From the NCBI GenBank assembly GCA_041662605.1, contig JBAZSD010000009.1, positions 62,001 to 126,000 of the forward strand: a DNA stretch of 64,000 nucleotides, given 5' to 3'. This DNA comes from Desulfomonilaceae bacterium (GTDB taxonomy: Bacteria > Desulfobacterota > Desulfomonilia > Desulfomonilales > Desulfomonilaceae). The position numbers were made by a program, and so were the translations under genes. This document shows positions 53,732 to 63,360 of the stretch, piece by piece (the first letter of the stretch is position 1; each line of letters starts with the position of its first letter). The notes beneath the pieces were generated by a model. That model did no database searches. It was given only the letters and a program-made list of their open reading frames with translations, and had not been told where the DNA came from.

Positions 53732-55831
53732 TCATTTTGGATTGGTTCTTTTTTGGTTCAATCCTTTTACAAACTCGTACTCATATATTGGATCACGTGA
53801 CCCATACGAAACACTTCGAGTTAGTTCCACGGCAGTTTTCAAGGACTCAGCATCATGTACATCATCCAATATGTGAAGGAATTGTGGAAGACTCATGAAT
53901 ATACAATCTGCGAACCAGCCCCGCGATTGATCAGCGGACAGTGAAAAGAGAATTTTTCTATAATCTCTCAACCTTTGCAGGGTTTTTTCTGTCTTAAGCT
54001 TTTCCTCTACATTTCCTCTCATGAAAGTAAAACCAGTGGTATATAAATAGTTCAGCACGTCCCTGAAAATCTTGTTGTCATGAAAAGCGCCGTAATCCTT
54101 CAGGCTGACGACGACATTGCAGATTCTTCGTCCATCTAGCGCTAAGGTCTGGAATTGATTGGTTTCATTAACTTTAAGCTCGTGAGTCTCCCCCAGACTT
54201 AACGATAGCATTTGCCTAGTGAGCTGAAAGAGCCCCTTAATCAATCCACCACCTAAATCTTCTAATACCTCCACAATGTTACCTTGTCGTGATGGGACAC
54301 TGAGGCCTTTTTTCTTACATTCAAACAGTAGAATAGTATCTTCGGTCTCTATAACAGCGTCAAAATCACCGTTTTCCACACAGTCACTTTTGTAATCACC
54401 GTTTAAGACCGTAATTCCCTTTTCAAGGAGCAAATTGCGAATAAACTTTTCGAAGGCGTCGCCGATTTTCTGATTCAGCCTTCGGATTCTATTGGATTTC
54501 AGAGCCGCATATATGGCCTCATAGAAGCCGGGCGCTGACAACGTCGGGTGCATGAAACAGAAACTTCTCTTGTCCAGTCTTATCAGGGGCTTGAATGCGA
54601 AGTCATCTTCATCAACAGTATTGTTTCCCGGTAATAGGCATTTGGTCGATATGGCTTGTTGTTCCACTGAAAAGTCTTCCAGCATTTGGTCAATAGTGCT
54701 GAGATCAATCCCTCTCAAGCTGTTATAAAGTTTATCTATTTTTATAACGTTTGGGCCTGTATCCTGTTCGCACAAATGAAATATGCAGTCCGCAAATGCT
54801 GCCGCATCATGAAATGACCATTTCAACCCACAATTAGGGCTTGGGTGGTTCACTAAGGGGAAAATCCCGAGAATTATTCGAGAAACGTCTGCTGGCCGAA
54901 GGTCTCTAGGTCGAAACAACTGGTCGAAAAATGGATATTCCCCAAAAATATCAATAAATGAATGACGTGGTTTGATAAATTTCTCAACCTTAGAGTATGG
55001 CTGTAAATCATACATGGCAGCCAGCCTCCTCGCGTCCTCTATTATCTCATTTAAAAGTTTGCGTTCGGAAGGATGTGCGATCAGACCATCATTCAAATGT
55101 TTGACTGCGACATTTAACAGATATCCTACAGGCAAAAGCGGTTCTGGCGCTGGAGAACCCGCCGCCCCCAAGCTGCCCAAATAATGTTTTGCGCTATATG
55201 CCGTAGGCCCCCCGGAGTTACTGTCTAGAAGATATCGCGATAATTTGTGCCCTCCTAACATCCTAATATCAGCATCAAGTTTTTCAACTATGGCCAATTC
55301 ACCCCCATTTGGCAGGTCGATGCGTCCATTATCAACGTTTACAGAATACTTTCGGTCTCGAAAATACTTGGCGCTCTCAGCTACGGCAGCTTCGCGGGGG
55401 TGAAAAAGGCGAAAGTCCTCTCTGGGGCGATGGGAATTAAAGATCAACATGTGTTCTCTCACCAGCCCAACCGCCTCTCGCCATCGTGGCTCACAAGATG
55501 TGAGTTTTGCGAAATCAGAAGTTCTAGACACCCAGGATATTATGCACCCCAATATGCCGTAATAATTTTCTATAGGAAGCCCGTCCAAGAAATGTCTTAG
55601 CAGCAAATGCTTCCGGAGTATGAATAAATGACTGAGGTTGGATCTCGACTCTCCTAGGAGCAACCCCTCCACTCTATTCTTTATGTGGTCACTTATAATA
55701 TCCAAAGAGTGGTTCTCGTCTGGTGAAAGGCCATAATGGGCCAGGATATTATCGAAATCCAGCGTGGTTGGCCGTTGCGGGATTTCCCCACCATCTACCC
55801 AATCTCTAAAGATTTGTTCTGAAGGAAACAT
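53732..55831 (-). CDS. Large protein with an internal PD-(D/E)XK nuclease motif, otherwise unassigned
   Basis: 699 residues, cytoplasmic (no signal or membrane segments). Residues 1-440 are mostly helical without a known motif. At about 455-510 a nuclease core is visible: GDAFEKFIRNLLLEKG (Glu461), NGDFDAVIETEDTILLFECK (Asp491, Glu504-x-Lys506). The last 190 residues are again unassigned. The D...ExK arrangement and spacing fit the PD-(D/E)XK superfamily to which many restriction enzymes belong. It lies 39 bases from the convergent mrr gene and about 130 bases downstream of the type III res gene on the same strand, so it could be co-transcribed with the type III system. I cannot name a defence system for it. 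Confidence 0.65.
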   Translation of the reverse strand: MFPSEQIFRDWVDGGEIPQRPTTLDFDNILAHYGLSPDENHSLDIISDHIKNRVEGLLLGESRSNLSHLFILRKHLLLRHFLDGLPIENYYGILGCIISWVSRTSDFAKLTSCEPRWREAVGLVREHMLIFNSHRPREDFRLFHPREAAVAESAKYFRDRKYSVNVDNGRIDLPNGGELAIVEKLDADIRMLGGHKLSRYLLDSNSGGPTAYSAKHYLGSLGAAGSPAPEPLLPVGYLLNVAVKHLNDGLIAHPSERKLLNEIIEDARRLAAMYDLQPYSKVEKFIKPRHSFIDIFGEYPFFDQLFRPRDLRPADVSRIILGIFPLVNHPSPNCGLKWSFHDAAAFADCIFHLCEQDTGPNVIKIDKLYNSLRGIDLSTIDQMLEDFSVEQQAISTKCLLPGNNTVDEDDFAFKPLIRLDKRSFCFMHPTLSAPGFYEAIYAALKSNRIRRLNQKIGDAFEKFIRNLLLEKGITVLNGDYKSDCVENGDFDAVIETEDTILLFECKKKGLSVPSRQGNIVEVLEDLGGGLIKGLFQLTRQMLSLSLGETHELKVNETNQFQTLALDGRRICNVVVSLKDYGAFHDNKIFRDVLNYLYTTGFTFMRGNVEEKLKTEKTLQRLRDYRKILFSLSADQSRGWFADCIFMSLPQFLHILDDVHDAESLKTAVELTRSVSYGSRDPIYEYEFVKGLNQKRTNPK

Positions 55832-55960
55832 ATTTTTATTTTGGCCCTTACTCTCCCGTAGCTATCTTTAACGTATTAAAGCGGCAGATGAACGGTGATA
55901 TTAAATACTTAACAGAAGGCTTTCGTTATTCTTTACCGTATTAAACCTCGATCGCCTCGG

Positions 55961-58747
55961 CTAACAATACTTACCAATTATCCCTTCCACATCGCCCGGA
56001 TCCCTCGACACAGCAAAGGCCCATTCACCAAAACCGCCGTGGTTATTAACGGCCTCAACCCATTCTTCCATAAACCGTCTCTTGGTTTTGTCCTGTTCGG
56101 TTTCCTGGCCCTTTACTTCCAACACAAGGTTAAGGTCATTGACCAATTTTACTATAAAATCGGGTCGGTACTTTCTAACAACGCCTTGCCAGAAATAGTA
56201 AATTTCAAAACCCAAGTGATCATTTTTGACCCAGGCCGTCACGCCGTTATTGTTATCAAGGTGAAAGGCTTCGCAAGATTCCCAGGCGCTATCGAAAACA
56301 CAGTAATTAATGTGAGATTTGACTGTGTATTCATTGGGTTTACCAGTATACCAGGGATTCATGTCGCCGGTGGATTTGATCGGATGCTCCTGATCGAACA
56401 CGGGGGTCAAGACCGTTGTGTTGCTATCTTGAATCGAACCCCAAATATGGTTAACGACCGTAGCCATGTTCAAGGCCAAAACAAGTCTACGTCTCAAAGA
56501 ATCGCTCTGATAGCTTGGGGGTAGAATTACGATCTTGTCTGACTTTAGAAAATCATCAACAAGTTTGAATAACTGCCCCAGGAGGTTTTCTTTAGAGCCT
56601 TTCCATGTAGGATTCATCTGCTCATAGACACGTTTGGTCACTTCAAACATGACCTTTTGCAGTCGATATTCCTCAGCCAGCTTTGCGAGATCTATACTCG
56701 TAATGGTTTTAATATCCGGCTTTCCTTCTACGACCGGGGCAAGATCAGCAAGCTTTATCGTATTTGCCGCGTCCAGCTCCAGAACGTCTATTGCTCCCAT
56801 ATCCAGTGACAGTTGTGGCCGAAAGACGTGTTCGATTCGGATCACATTAGGAAACGTGATCTCGAATTCCTGTTTATCTTTCACAGGCTCAATTCGGGTT
56901 TTCGGTGGCGGCGGCGGTGGCAAAGTGTCGCCGGTATCTTCATGAGGCAAAAACGTAAAAGGGACACCGAAAATGTTCACGTGTTCAGGATCGAATAATC
57001 CCTCTGAATTAACCTCATAAGCGGTTCTTCTCAAACCACGTCCAACCACCTGTTCACACAAAAGTTGGCTGGAAAAGGCTCTCAGGCCCATTATATGAGT
57101 GACTGTTTTCGCGTCCCATCCCTCGGATAACATCCCGACTGATATGACATTCCGGATCTTGCCACCCGGCTGTCCTGGCTGTCCGACTGTGTCAACCTGC
57201 TGCCGCAGAAGCTCGGCCTGTTGCTTCTTCGTTAATTTTTTGGTCTCTTCTCCATTGTCCTCTTCCTGGTCCACCTCGTATCCTAATTCGCCTAAATCCT
57301 CTGATTCAGCCATGGCCAATACTTTGGAATCAATATGTAATGTGGCCCCAGGGTCACATAAGTCGTCAATTGGGACATTGTGATGATCAAAGGAGTATTT
57401 GATTCTGGCGGCCGTTTCAGTCCTGTTGGCCACGCTAATCATTACAGGAGGGACTTTATGGCCGGCCTCCGCCCACGCCTTGAAAGTTTCAAGCCAGTCG
57501 GCTCCAAGCAAATGATAGGCGTTTACAACAAGCGACGGCAATGGCGATTCAGGTGTGGCCTTCCTGTTAAGATCGTCTTTGACCTCTTCGTCATTGTAGA
57601 TATGGTAGAGTCTCGATTTGTATGACTCGGTGTCAGGGACTGTATCATCGCGAATAACAACACGGGGGGTTTTTACGAGGCCCGATTCAATTGCGTCATT
57701 AAGTCCGAAATCACTTACTATCCAGTCAAATAGGGCTTCCTCGCTCGCTTTCTTACCGGACGGAACAAAAGGTGTGGCGCTAAAATCGTAACATTTCAGG
57801 ATCCCTCTGGCGTTCTGGATCCTATCAAGTCCGCCAATCCATTTGGTAGCTTCCTCAATGTCCTCTTTTAATAGGCCTTTTACTTGTACTCCCGGGGCGA
57901 TCCGCCAGGCGTGATGGGCTTCATCATTAATCACAAGAATATTCCGGGCGGTGGACATGTCTTGCAATATTTCCCTGACGTAAGCCTCGTCGCTCTTGGG
58001 GCCCCGTTTATCGACTGATTTCTTCTTGCTGAGTTTTTCTTCTGTTTCCCATTGCAGTATGTGCCAGTTTCGGATCAACACCTTGCCAAGACGCAATTTT
58101 TCGACCATACCGGCAGGGACAATATTAAAAGCCTCATAATAATTGCCCAAGGAGCCGGGGGTTAGGACTTGCAAGCGGTTTCTAACGGTTAAATTTGGAG
58201 CAACTATGAAAACATTTTTTGAATACCGGGTATCCTGAGGAAAAGTCGCCTTGTTTATGACCTGCCACGCGATAAGCATCGCCATGACGACTGTTTTCCC
58301 TGTTCCTGTAGCCAGTTTCGAACACAATCTCTGGAATGAGCCACCATCTGAAACTATGTGTATCCCGACTCTGTCAGCGGCAGGAGCTTCAGCAAGCCAT
58401 ATCAGCGTCTCTATAGCCTCAAGCTGACAGAAGAAAAACCGCCTGTAATCTCTCTCTTCAGGATTATTCCAGTGTTCCAGCAATCGCTTTGTGACAGACG
58501 TGGTTCCCGGATAACCGGCTTGCCGCCACTCAGCAATACGTGGCCTGATCTTGTTAACCAACGGTATCTCAACAAATCGCCCAGGATCATCGAAGGCCTT
58601 GGAATCGGTCGACGCAATCAAATAACCGGCCGGTCTACGTCCATCAACCTTATCAAATGTCCGGCTCTCCCTGTCGTATTTCCAGTAATGTTTGGGCTCT
58701 TTATACGGGGAATTGACTATGAGGCGATCAGGCTTGTTGAGACTCAT
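55961..58747 (-). CDS. Type III restriction enzyme, Res subunit (DEAD/DEAH helicase plus nuclease)
   Basis: 928 residues. Superfamily 2 helicase: Walker A LATGTGKTVVMAMLIAW (Lys151), NDEAHHAW (Asp275, Glu276), ILKCYDFSATPFVPSG (motif III) and CEQVVGRGLRR (motif VI). A C-terminal endonuclease core has YRPDFIVKLVNDLNLVLEVK (Asp863, Glu877-x-Lys879). It works with the Mod subunit encoded immediately upstream (four-base overlap), translocating on DNA and cutting unmodified sites. The long insert between helicase motifs (about 480-520) is Lys/Glu-rich. Complete and apparently functional. Confidence 0.92.
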   Translation of the reverse strand: MSLNKPDRLIVNSPYKEPKHYWKYDRESRTFDKVDGRRPAGYLIASTDSKAFDDPGRFVEIPLVNKIRPRIAEWRQAGYPGTTSVTKRLLEHWNNPEERDYRRFFFCQLEAIETLIWLAEAPAADRVGIHIVSDGGSFQRLCSKLATGTGKTVVMAMLIAWQVINKATFPQDTRYSKNVFIVAPNLTVRNRLQVLTPGSLGNYYEAFNIVPAGMVEKLRLGKVLIRNWHILQWETEEKLSKKKSVDKRGPKSDEAYVREILQDMSTARNILVINDEAHHAWRIAPGVQVKGLLKEDIEEATKWIGGLDRIQNARGILKCYDFSATPFVPSGKKASEEALFDWIVSDFGLNDAIESGLVKTPRVVIRDDTVPDTESYKSRLYHIYNDEEVKDDLNRKATPESPLPSLVVNAYHLLGADWLETFKAWAEAGHKVPPVMISVANRTETAARIKYSFDHHNVPIDDLCDPGATLHIDSKVLAMAESEDLGELGYEVDQEEDNGEETKKLTKKQQAELLRQQVDTVGQPGQPGGKIRNVISVGMLSEGWDAKTVTHIMGLRAFSSQLLCEQVVGRGLRRTAYEVNSEGLFDPEHVNIFGVPFTFLPHEDTGDTLPPPPPPKTRIEPVKDKQEFEITFPNVIRIEHVFRPQLSLDMGAIDVLELDAANTIKLADLAPVVEGKPDIKTITSIDLAKLAEEYRLQKVMFEVTKRVYEQMNPTWKGSKENLLGQLFKLVDDFLKSDKIVILPPSYQSDSLRRRLVLALNMATVVNHIWGSIQDSNTTVLTPVFDQEHPIKSTGDMNPWYTGKPNEYTVKSHINYCVFDSAWESCEAFHLDNNNGVTAWVKNDHLGFEIYYFWQGVVRKYRPDFIVKLVNDLNLVLEVKGQETEQDKTKRRFMEEWVEAVNNHGGFGEWAFAVSRDPGDVEGIIGKYC

Positions 58748-61503
58748 TTGTCCAGCCCCACAATCTTAACGCTTTCAATGCCCCTGTCATCTATCACCTT
58801 GACCGCTACCCGGTTGAATTCCCCGCCCTTAAATGGCAATGATACTGTTCCCCGGTAATTCTCGATCAGGTCAGCGTCAATTTCAGCCTTGAGATTTCTT
58901 GTCAGCTTTGACCAACCGGATTTTTCGTCAGCCATAGGGAAAAATACCTGTCTCGGGAAAACGCTTCGGCCGTCGTAATCCGTGTCGAGCATCCACATCG
59001 CGATTTTGTTTGCCCCGCCCGATTCAATTTCGCCGGCCTTTGTGTTGTAATAATCGAATCCTAAAACCTCGACTTGCCATTTTTCATCATCAATCCTGGT
59101 AAGCGTGATATCAGGCGAACCGACAAGCCAGAAACTCTGATTACTGGCCCGTTTCTTCTTGAGGTCTTCAGTCAGAAGGTCCGTATTCATTTGCGCCTTG
59201 AGTAGAGTAACCCCCGGCCATTTCGTTTCTTCGATATTTTTGGCCGCTTCGGGATCAAATTGGAAAGACGCGAACAAAATAATTTTTGGCGCTGGTCGGA
59301 GGGATTCCGCTTCTTCGAGAGCTAGGCTCACCTGGTTTGAGCCCAACGGGGCGTGTTCTGGCCCGAAAGAGACAACAACCTTTTGAGGCTGATCTTCCTT
59401 TGTTTCAGCTTCCGCGTGAAGCCATCGTGTCCCTGGCAAGGTTTCCACGCGAGAAAACTGGATCATCTGTCCACCTTTACCTCTTACGCCTGTCTTGAAA
59501 AGCTCATCTCGCCATTCAGCCTGTCGTAAACTTTCTCCGGTCCTGGCTATGGATGCGTTCGCTTCTGGGATTTGATCAGTGTTGAGGTCTTCTACGGCCT
59601 TAACTGTTGCCGCCGGTACGGCTTCAACTGTGAACGGGCCTGTGACACGTGCCTTCTTTGCGTCCGTAATTGGTTTATCATATAGAATTTCAGTGGGGGC
59701 GATCTTCTGGATACTTTCGTCTATTTGTTTCTGACGCTCTTTACGGGTTTCGATCCAGTCTTTATGTAATTGCTTTGTAGCTTCCGGCCAGTCTAGGTCG
59801 GCGTCAAATCGAATTTCCCATTCTTCCCATTTTTGCTTCAGCGCTTCGTTCAGTTTACTTCTGATTTCATCCAGTTTGGGCTGCCATTTTTCATGGATTG
59901 TATCGATTTGCTCATTGTGGGCTATGGATTTCAAAGTGATGTGAGGAACTGTTTCGTAAGTGAAACCGCTTCCAACACCCTCCGATGGTTTGGCCAATTC
60001 ATAATAGTCATAGGTCGCCGTCATCAACCTTTGCTTGGCCAAGGCTATTGCCACCCTGGACGTGTCGCAGGTAATCCAACGGCGACCCCATTGTTCAGCG
60101 ACGTAAGCGGTCGTCCCCGAGCCACAAGTTGGGTCAAAGACAAGGTCGCCCGGATCTGTAGTCATTAAAAGACAACGCTCTAAAGCCCGCCATGCCGTTT
60201 GGACAACATAATCTGGATTCTCCTCGCCTTTGAGATCATTCCAAACATTGGATAGAGCTATGTAAGGCCAGTCATGCCAAAATGCGATTCCTGCAAGAGA
60301 TTGCCCCCCGGCATCAAAAAGCCTGTTAGCTTTTTTCAAACGATCCAAACCCGCTGGAACATCAAAACGCCACTGGCCATTTGAACCGCATTGCTTTGTC
60401 TTCCCACAAAATACATAGGGCTGACTACGCAATTGATGAAAATGTTGACTAACAATGGGGTAATTCACCCGTGCCCATCGCCAACCTGCTTCAATCCGTG
60501 CCTTCATCTCGACTTTAGGAATCTGTTTGATCCGGACCATCTGATCCATTGGTGATATGAGCGTGTTAAATTTTGGGTCATCTTCCGGATCGCTTCGCTC
60601 TTGGTAAAGTCTTTTCACACGATTTGTTACGCGATCTCTATCTTTACCGTACCACAAAATGAAGTCATTAACCGGATCAGTGGGTGTTGTTGCGCCTTTT
60701 TTCTTCAGGACAATCGTGACTATGGCCTGCGCCGCTCCAAACACCTCATCCATGAGACTCTTTACCCTATGCCAATTGTCATCGCTGATTTGAACAAAGA
60801 CGCTACCACTGTCACTTAACAATTCTCTCGCCAAGAGGAGCCTGTCTCTCAGGTACGATAAATATGAGTGGATACCCAATTCCCACGTGTCCCTAAAAGC
60901 CCTGATCTGTTCCGGTTCTTGTGTTAAGTCATCATCTGCACCGTCTTTGACATCCCGTTTGTTTATGAATGGTTGGAAATTGGAACCATATTTGATCCCG
61001 TAAGGCGGATCGATATAGATCATCTGGACTTTTCCGGCCATACCTTCCTTTTCCAAAAGGGAGTTCATGACCAGAAGGCTGTCACCGGCAATCAGGCGAT
61101 TGGTCCAATGATGGGAGTGTTTGTAAAACTCTATTGCGTTTCGGAGCGGCGGATTTTCTTCCGGCGACGAGAACAGCGATGATTGGGCTGGTCCTTGTTC
61201 AGACTGTTTCCTAACCGCCTCTATAATAGTCCTTGGTTCTATTCTTTCATGAACGTGCAAGGATACTGTGGGAACTTCGAAGGAAGTATGTTCGGCTTTT
61301 CCGCTCCATACAAGCTGCGGGTCAAGATGTGGATCGTATTCGTATTTTTTCTTTGGAGGGCCCTGGACCTCTTCCTTCTTGGCCAGACCTACAGGCGGAT
61401 TGTTGAGCCGCGTCTTGTCCTTATGTTCGTAGTCCTCAATTGGACGGCCGTTGTTATAAGCTTCTTTGCTTTTTCCGGGTTTCCTGGGCACTACCCCCTC
61501 CAT
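58744..61503 (-). CDS. Type III DNA methyltransferase, Mod subunit (N6-adenine type)
   Basis: 919 residues, considerably longer than the common Mod proteins of 550-700. The catalytic motif IDPPYGIKYG (Asp165) comes before the AdoMet-binding motif FDPTCGSGTTAYV (Asp457), which is the beta-class order of type III Mods. The region between is the target-recognition area. Residues 480-919 form a long C-terminal extension of unknown fold, including a coiled-coil-like stretch (about 540-600). It methylates the recognition site and guides the Res subunit. A divergent intergenic region follows upstream. Confidence 0.92.
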   Translation of the reverse strand: MEGVVPRKPGKSKEAYNNGRPIEDYEHKDKTRLNNPPVGLAKKEEVQGPPKKKYEYDPHLDPQLVWSGKAEHTSFEVPTVSLHVHERIEPRTIIEAVRKQSEQGPAQSSLFSSPEENPPLRNAIEFYKHSHHWTNRLIAGDSLLVMNSLLEKEGMAGKVQMIYIDPPYGIKYGSNFQPFINKRDVKDGADDDLTQEPEQIRAFRDTWELGIHSYLSYLRDRLLLARELLSDSGSVFVQISDDNWHRVKSLMDEVFGAAQAIVTIVLKKKGATTPTDPVNDFILWYGKDRDRVTNRVKRLYQERSDPEDDPKFNTLISPMDQMVRIKQIPKVEMKARIEAGWRWARVNYPIVSQHFHQLRSQPYVFCGKTKQCGSNGQWRFDVPAGLDRLKKANRLFDAGGQSLAGIAFWHDWPYIALSNVWNDLKGEENPDYVVQTAWRALERCLLMTTDPGDLVFDPTCGSGTTAYVAEQWGRRWITCDTSRVAIALAKQRLMTATYDYYELAKPSEGVGSGFTYETVPHITLKSIAHNEQIDTIHEKWQPKLDEIRSKLNEALKQKWEEWEIRFDADLDWPEATKQLHKDWIETRKERQKQIDESIQKIAPTEILYDKPITDAKKARVTGPFTVEAVPAATVKAVEDLNTDQIPEANASIARTGESLRQAEWRDELFKTGVRGKGGQMIQFSRVETLPGTRWLHAEAETKEDQPQKVVVSFGPEHAPLGSNQVSLALEEAESLRPAPKIILFASFQFDPEAAKNIEETKWPGVTLLKAQMNTDLLTEDLKKKRASNQSFWLVGSPDITLTRIDDEKWQVEVLGFDYYNTKAGEIESGGANKIAMWMLDTDYDGRSVFPRQVFFPMADEKSGWSKLTRNLKAEIDADLIENYRGTVSLPFKGGEFNRVAVKVIDDRGIESVKIVGLDK

Positions 61504-61846
61504 TATGCGGCTCTATATTGAACCACGGATTTGTTGGAAGATTAGTCGGATTCTTGACCATCTATTGTATGACGCAATCGTTCGGACGGCGCAATTATAA
61601 TCTGCGTAAGTAAAATCAATATCGATTTTCCTTCCCTGATATTTTCTTTACGATAGCGACATTAATCTTCCCTTGAAATTTCTTTTAACAGACACGTGTG
61701 TCAAATAAGGACACATGAAAAAGGGCCATGCCAATAATTAAAGCGATTTATTTCAATCAAGTCTGTCATATCTGTATTATATTCTTGACAAACAGTCTTT
61801 TCTGTGATATAGGAAATGACAGAATTATGAGGGAAAGCAATCACAC
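61504..61846. promoter_or_regulatory. Divergent control region with promoter and palindromes
   Basis: Between mod (minus) and the small plus-strand gene. A promoter for the plus direction is seen at TTGACA (61785-61790) and TATAGG (61808-61813) with a 17-base spacer. It is bracketed by the inverted repeat CTGTCAT (61763-61769) / ATGACAG (61816-61822), a likely operator. A further palindrome, GACAC-GT-GTGTC, lies at 61691-61702. Confidence 0.55.
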
Positions 61847-62200
61847 ATGGCTAAAAAGCGGTCTGTAATCAATTCTGAGCCACTTTCCGATTTCTCGCGC
61901 CTTGTTACTCGCGAACAGTTTGATCGCGCCATAGCGGCTTTAGACCAGCAAATTTCATCGCTCCAAAATAAACAGACGGATAACGCTAGGCCCCTCACGG
62001 ATGCTCCAAGACCTCGGATTTTCCATAAGAAAAAGGAAGGCTGTCGTGAGAAATTAGCGACAACAATTGACTCTGTGCTTTTTGAATTAATCAAGCAAAG
62101 ACAACAAGCAGGGCAACAGTTGAGCCACATTCTGGACTCGGCGCTGTGGAATTATTTCGGCCGTCCAAAACTCTCATTTCAAAGTGACGACGAAAAATAA
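61847..62200 (+). CDS. Small basic protein, possibly a DNA-binding regulator
   Basis: 117 residues. A basic N-terminus (MAKKRSVINSEPLSDFSRLV), a predicted coiled coil at about 25-45 and a C-terminal helical part (CREKLATTIDSVLFELIKQR, then QLSHILDSALWNYF) whose strand-helix-helix look resembles ribbon-helix-helix repressors. I infer, but cannot show, that it binds the inverted repeats around its own promoter. It is followed by the next small gene after 36 bases. Typical of plasmid or prophage modules. Confidence 0.55.
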   Translation: MAKKRSVINSEPLSDFSRLVTREQFDRAIAALDQQISSLQNKQTDNARPLTDAPRPRIFHKKKEGCREKLATTIDSVLFELIKQRQQAGQQLSHILDSALWNYFGRPKLSFQSDDEK

Positions 62201-62236
62201 AATTTACGAATATTCCGAAAAAAAGGGGGGCCTAAA

Positions 62237-62632
62237 TTGAAATCAAAACTGAAAACTTCACCGACAGCAAAGGAAAAAGCTCGTTCCGAAGGCGTTAACG
62301 CGACGGTTGAACTAACCAATCCAGGCATGGAAAGACTAAACGACCTGATCTCAAAAATGGCCTATCTCTGCGATGGCCTGATAGAAACCATGGATCGAAC
62401 GCCGTCGCCTGAAACCGTGAACGCGGTTTACAAAATCGGCCAAACCATCGCCGGATTAACGAGGGCTCGGACCGATCTGGAAAAACTTCGTCTTGAAACT
62501 CAGGGTCTTCACCAAAAGGCTTTCGCATCCGTCCAGGCGCACCTTCGGAATGAGCTTCAAGGCCATCCAGAGCTTGTCAGCGAACTTCTCGAAATCATGG
62601 ATACCGTTCATGACAGGATAGCACAACAATAA
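62237..62632 (+). CDS. Small hypothetical protein of the element
   Basis: 131 residues from the TTG at 62237, preceded by GGGGGG. It is helical, with LTNPGMERLNDLISKMAYLC, then YKIGQTIAGLTRARTDLEKL and HLRNELQGHPELVSELLEIM. Such helix-rich proteins often form small DNA-packaging or terminase-like subunits in phages, but no specific family is recognised. It probably forms an operon with the preceding gene. Confidence 0.55.
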   Translation: MKSKLKTSPTAKEKARSEGVNATVELTNPGMERLNDLISKMAYLCDGLIETMDRTPSPETVNAVYKIGQTIAGLTRARTDLEKLRLETQGLHQKAFASVQAHLRNELQGHPELVSELLEIMDTVHDRIAQQ

Positions 62633-62921
62633 CATCAAGATACCCCTCCCCCTATCGGTCAAACACCCACCCCCACCTCTACATTTAGGAGTGGGGTGTC
62701 GAACGTCCGCGATTTTTCGGGGTAGGTTTCGATCGCCTACCTTTGGTGCTAAAAACAAGAAAGCCAATTATATCAAATATATACTTAGCACAAATTTCGT
62801 AAAATGCCTCAAATGCAATTTTTCCCGCAAAATTTTGTCAAAACACCCTTTTTTTACATCAAACGCCCTCAAATGCCTCAAGTAACACATTGATATATCG
62901 ACACATTCAGTCTTTTTTTGC
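62633..62921. other. AT-rich non-coding stretch with short direct repeats
   Basis: AAATGCCTCAAATGC (62802-62816) and CCCTCAAATGCCTCAA (62866-62881) share the core CTCAAATGC, with ATGCCTCAA repeated at each. The surroundings are AT-rich. Repeats of this type near a primase-like gene may be iterons of an origin or binding sites of a regulator; I cannot decide which. Near 62,665 a G/C-rich imperfect inverted repeat (CACCCCC...GGGGTG) is also present. Confidence 0.4.
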
Positions 62922-62950
62922 TTGACATGCCAGTGCGCACATGTTACAAT
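62922..62950 (+). promoter_or_regulatory. Consensus sigma-70 promoter with a palindrome in the spacer
   Basis: TTGACA at 62922-62927 and TACAAT at 62945-62950, 17-base spacer. The spacer contains the palindrome GTGCGCAC (62933-62940) and the flanking ACATG/CATGT inverted pair, a likely repressor site. It points to the Toprim gene, which starts about 410 bases downstream. Confidence 0.75.
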
Positions 62951-63297
62951 TCGATCCCATTGAGCAAACTCATCCAAGGGGTTTTGGGGTTGGTCACTTA
63001 TCTTTTCCCGCGGAAGCCTTCCATCCGGCTTTCATGACAAAACCTTTTGATTAGATCTGGTCCTATTAAAGGGGATAAGGGGATAGCTGCGCCTGTCAGC
63101 TTAATCTGTAAATTTCAAAACTTTTGTATGCCTGGTTGGGCTGGGACGAAGACGGAACTGCTGGTGCCATTTTTCGAAGTCTAGACTCCGTTGGTGGTAA
63201 CGCTTTGATCCTTTGATTTCAACAAAAGGAGGAATAAATAACACCTTCAATTAGTCGGCAATAGGGCTCTGATAACAAGGAGCAAGGCAAAAACAAA

Positions 63298-63330
63298 CCC
63301 GGTCATGTTCGCAGCATGGCCGGGCGTTTT
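63298..63330 (+). terminator. Hairpin in the leader of the Toprim gene (terminator or attenuator)
   Basis: CCCGGTCATG at 63298-63307 pairs with CATGGCCGGG at 63315-63324 (ten pairs, one G-T), followed by CGTTTT. It lies between the strong promoter and the Toprim gene's start, so it may attenuate transcription. The roughly 400-base leader holds no convincing gene. Confidence 0.55.
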
Positions 63331-63360
63331 CAATGAAGTTAACCACGTAATAGGGGGATT

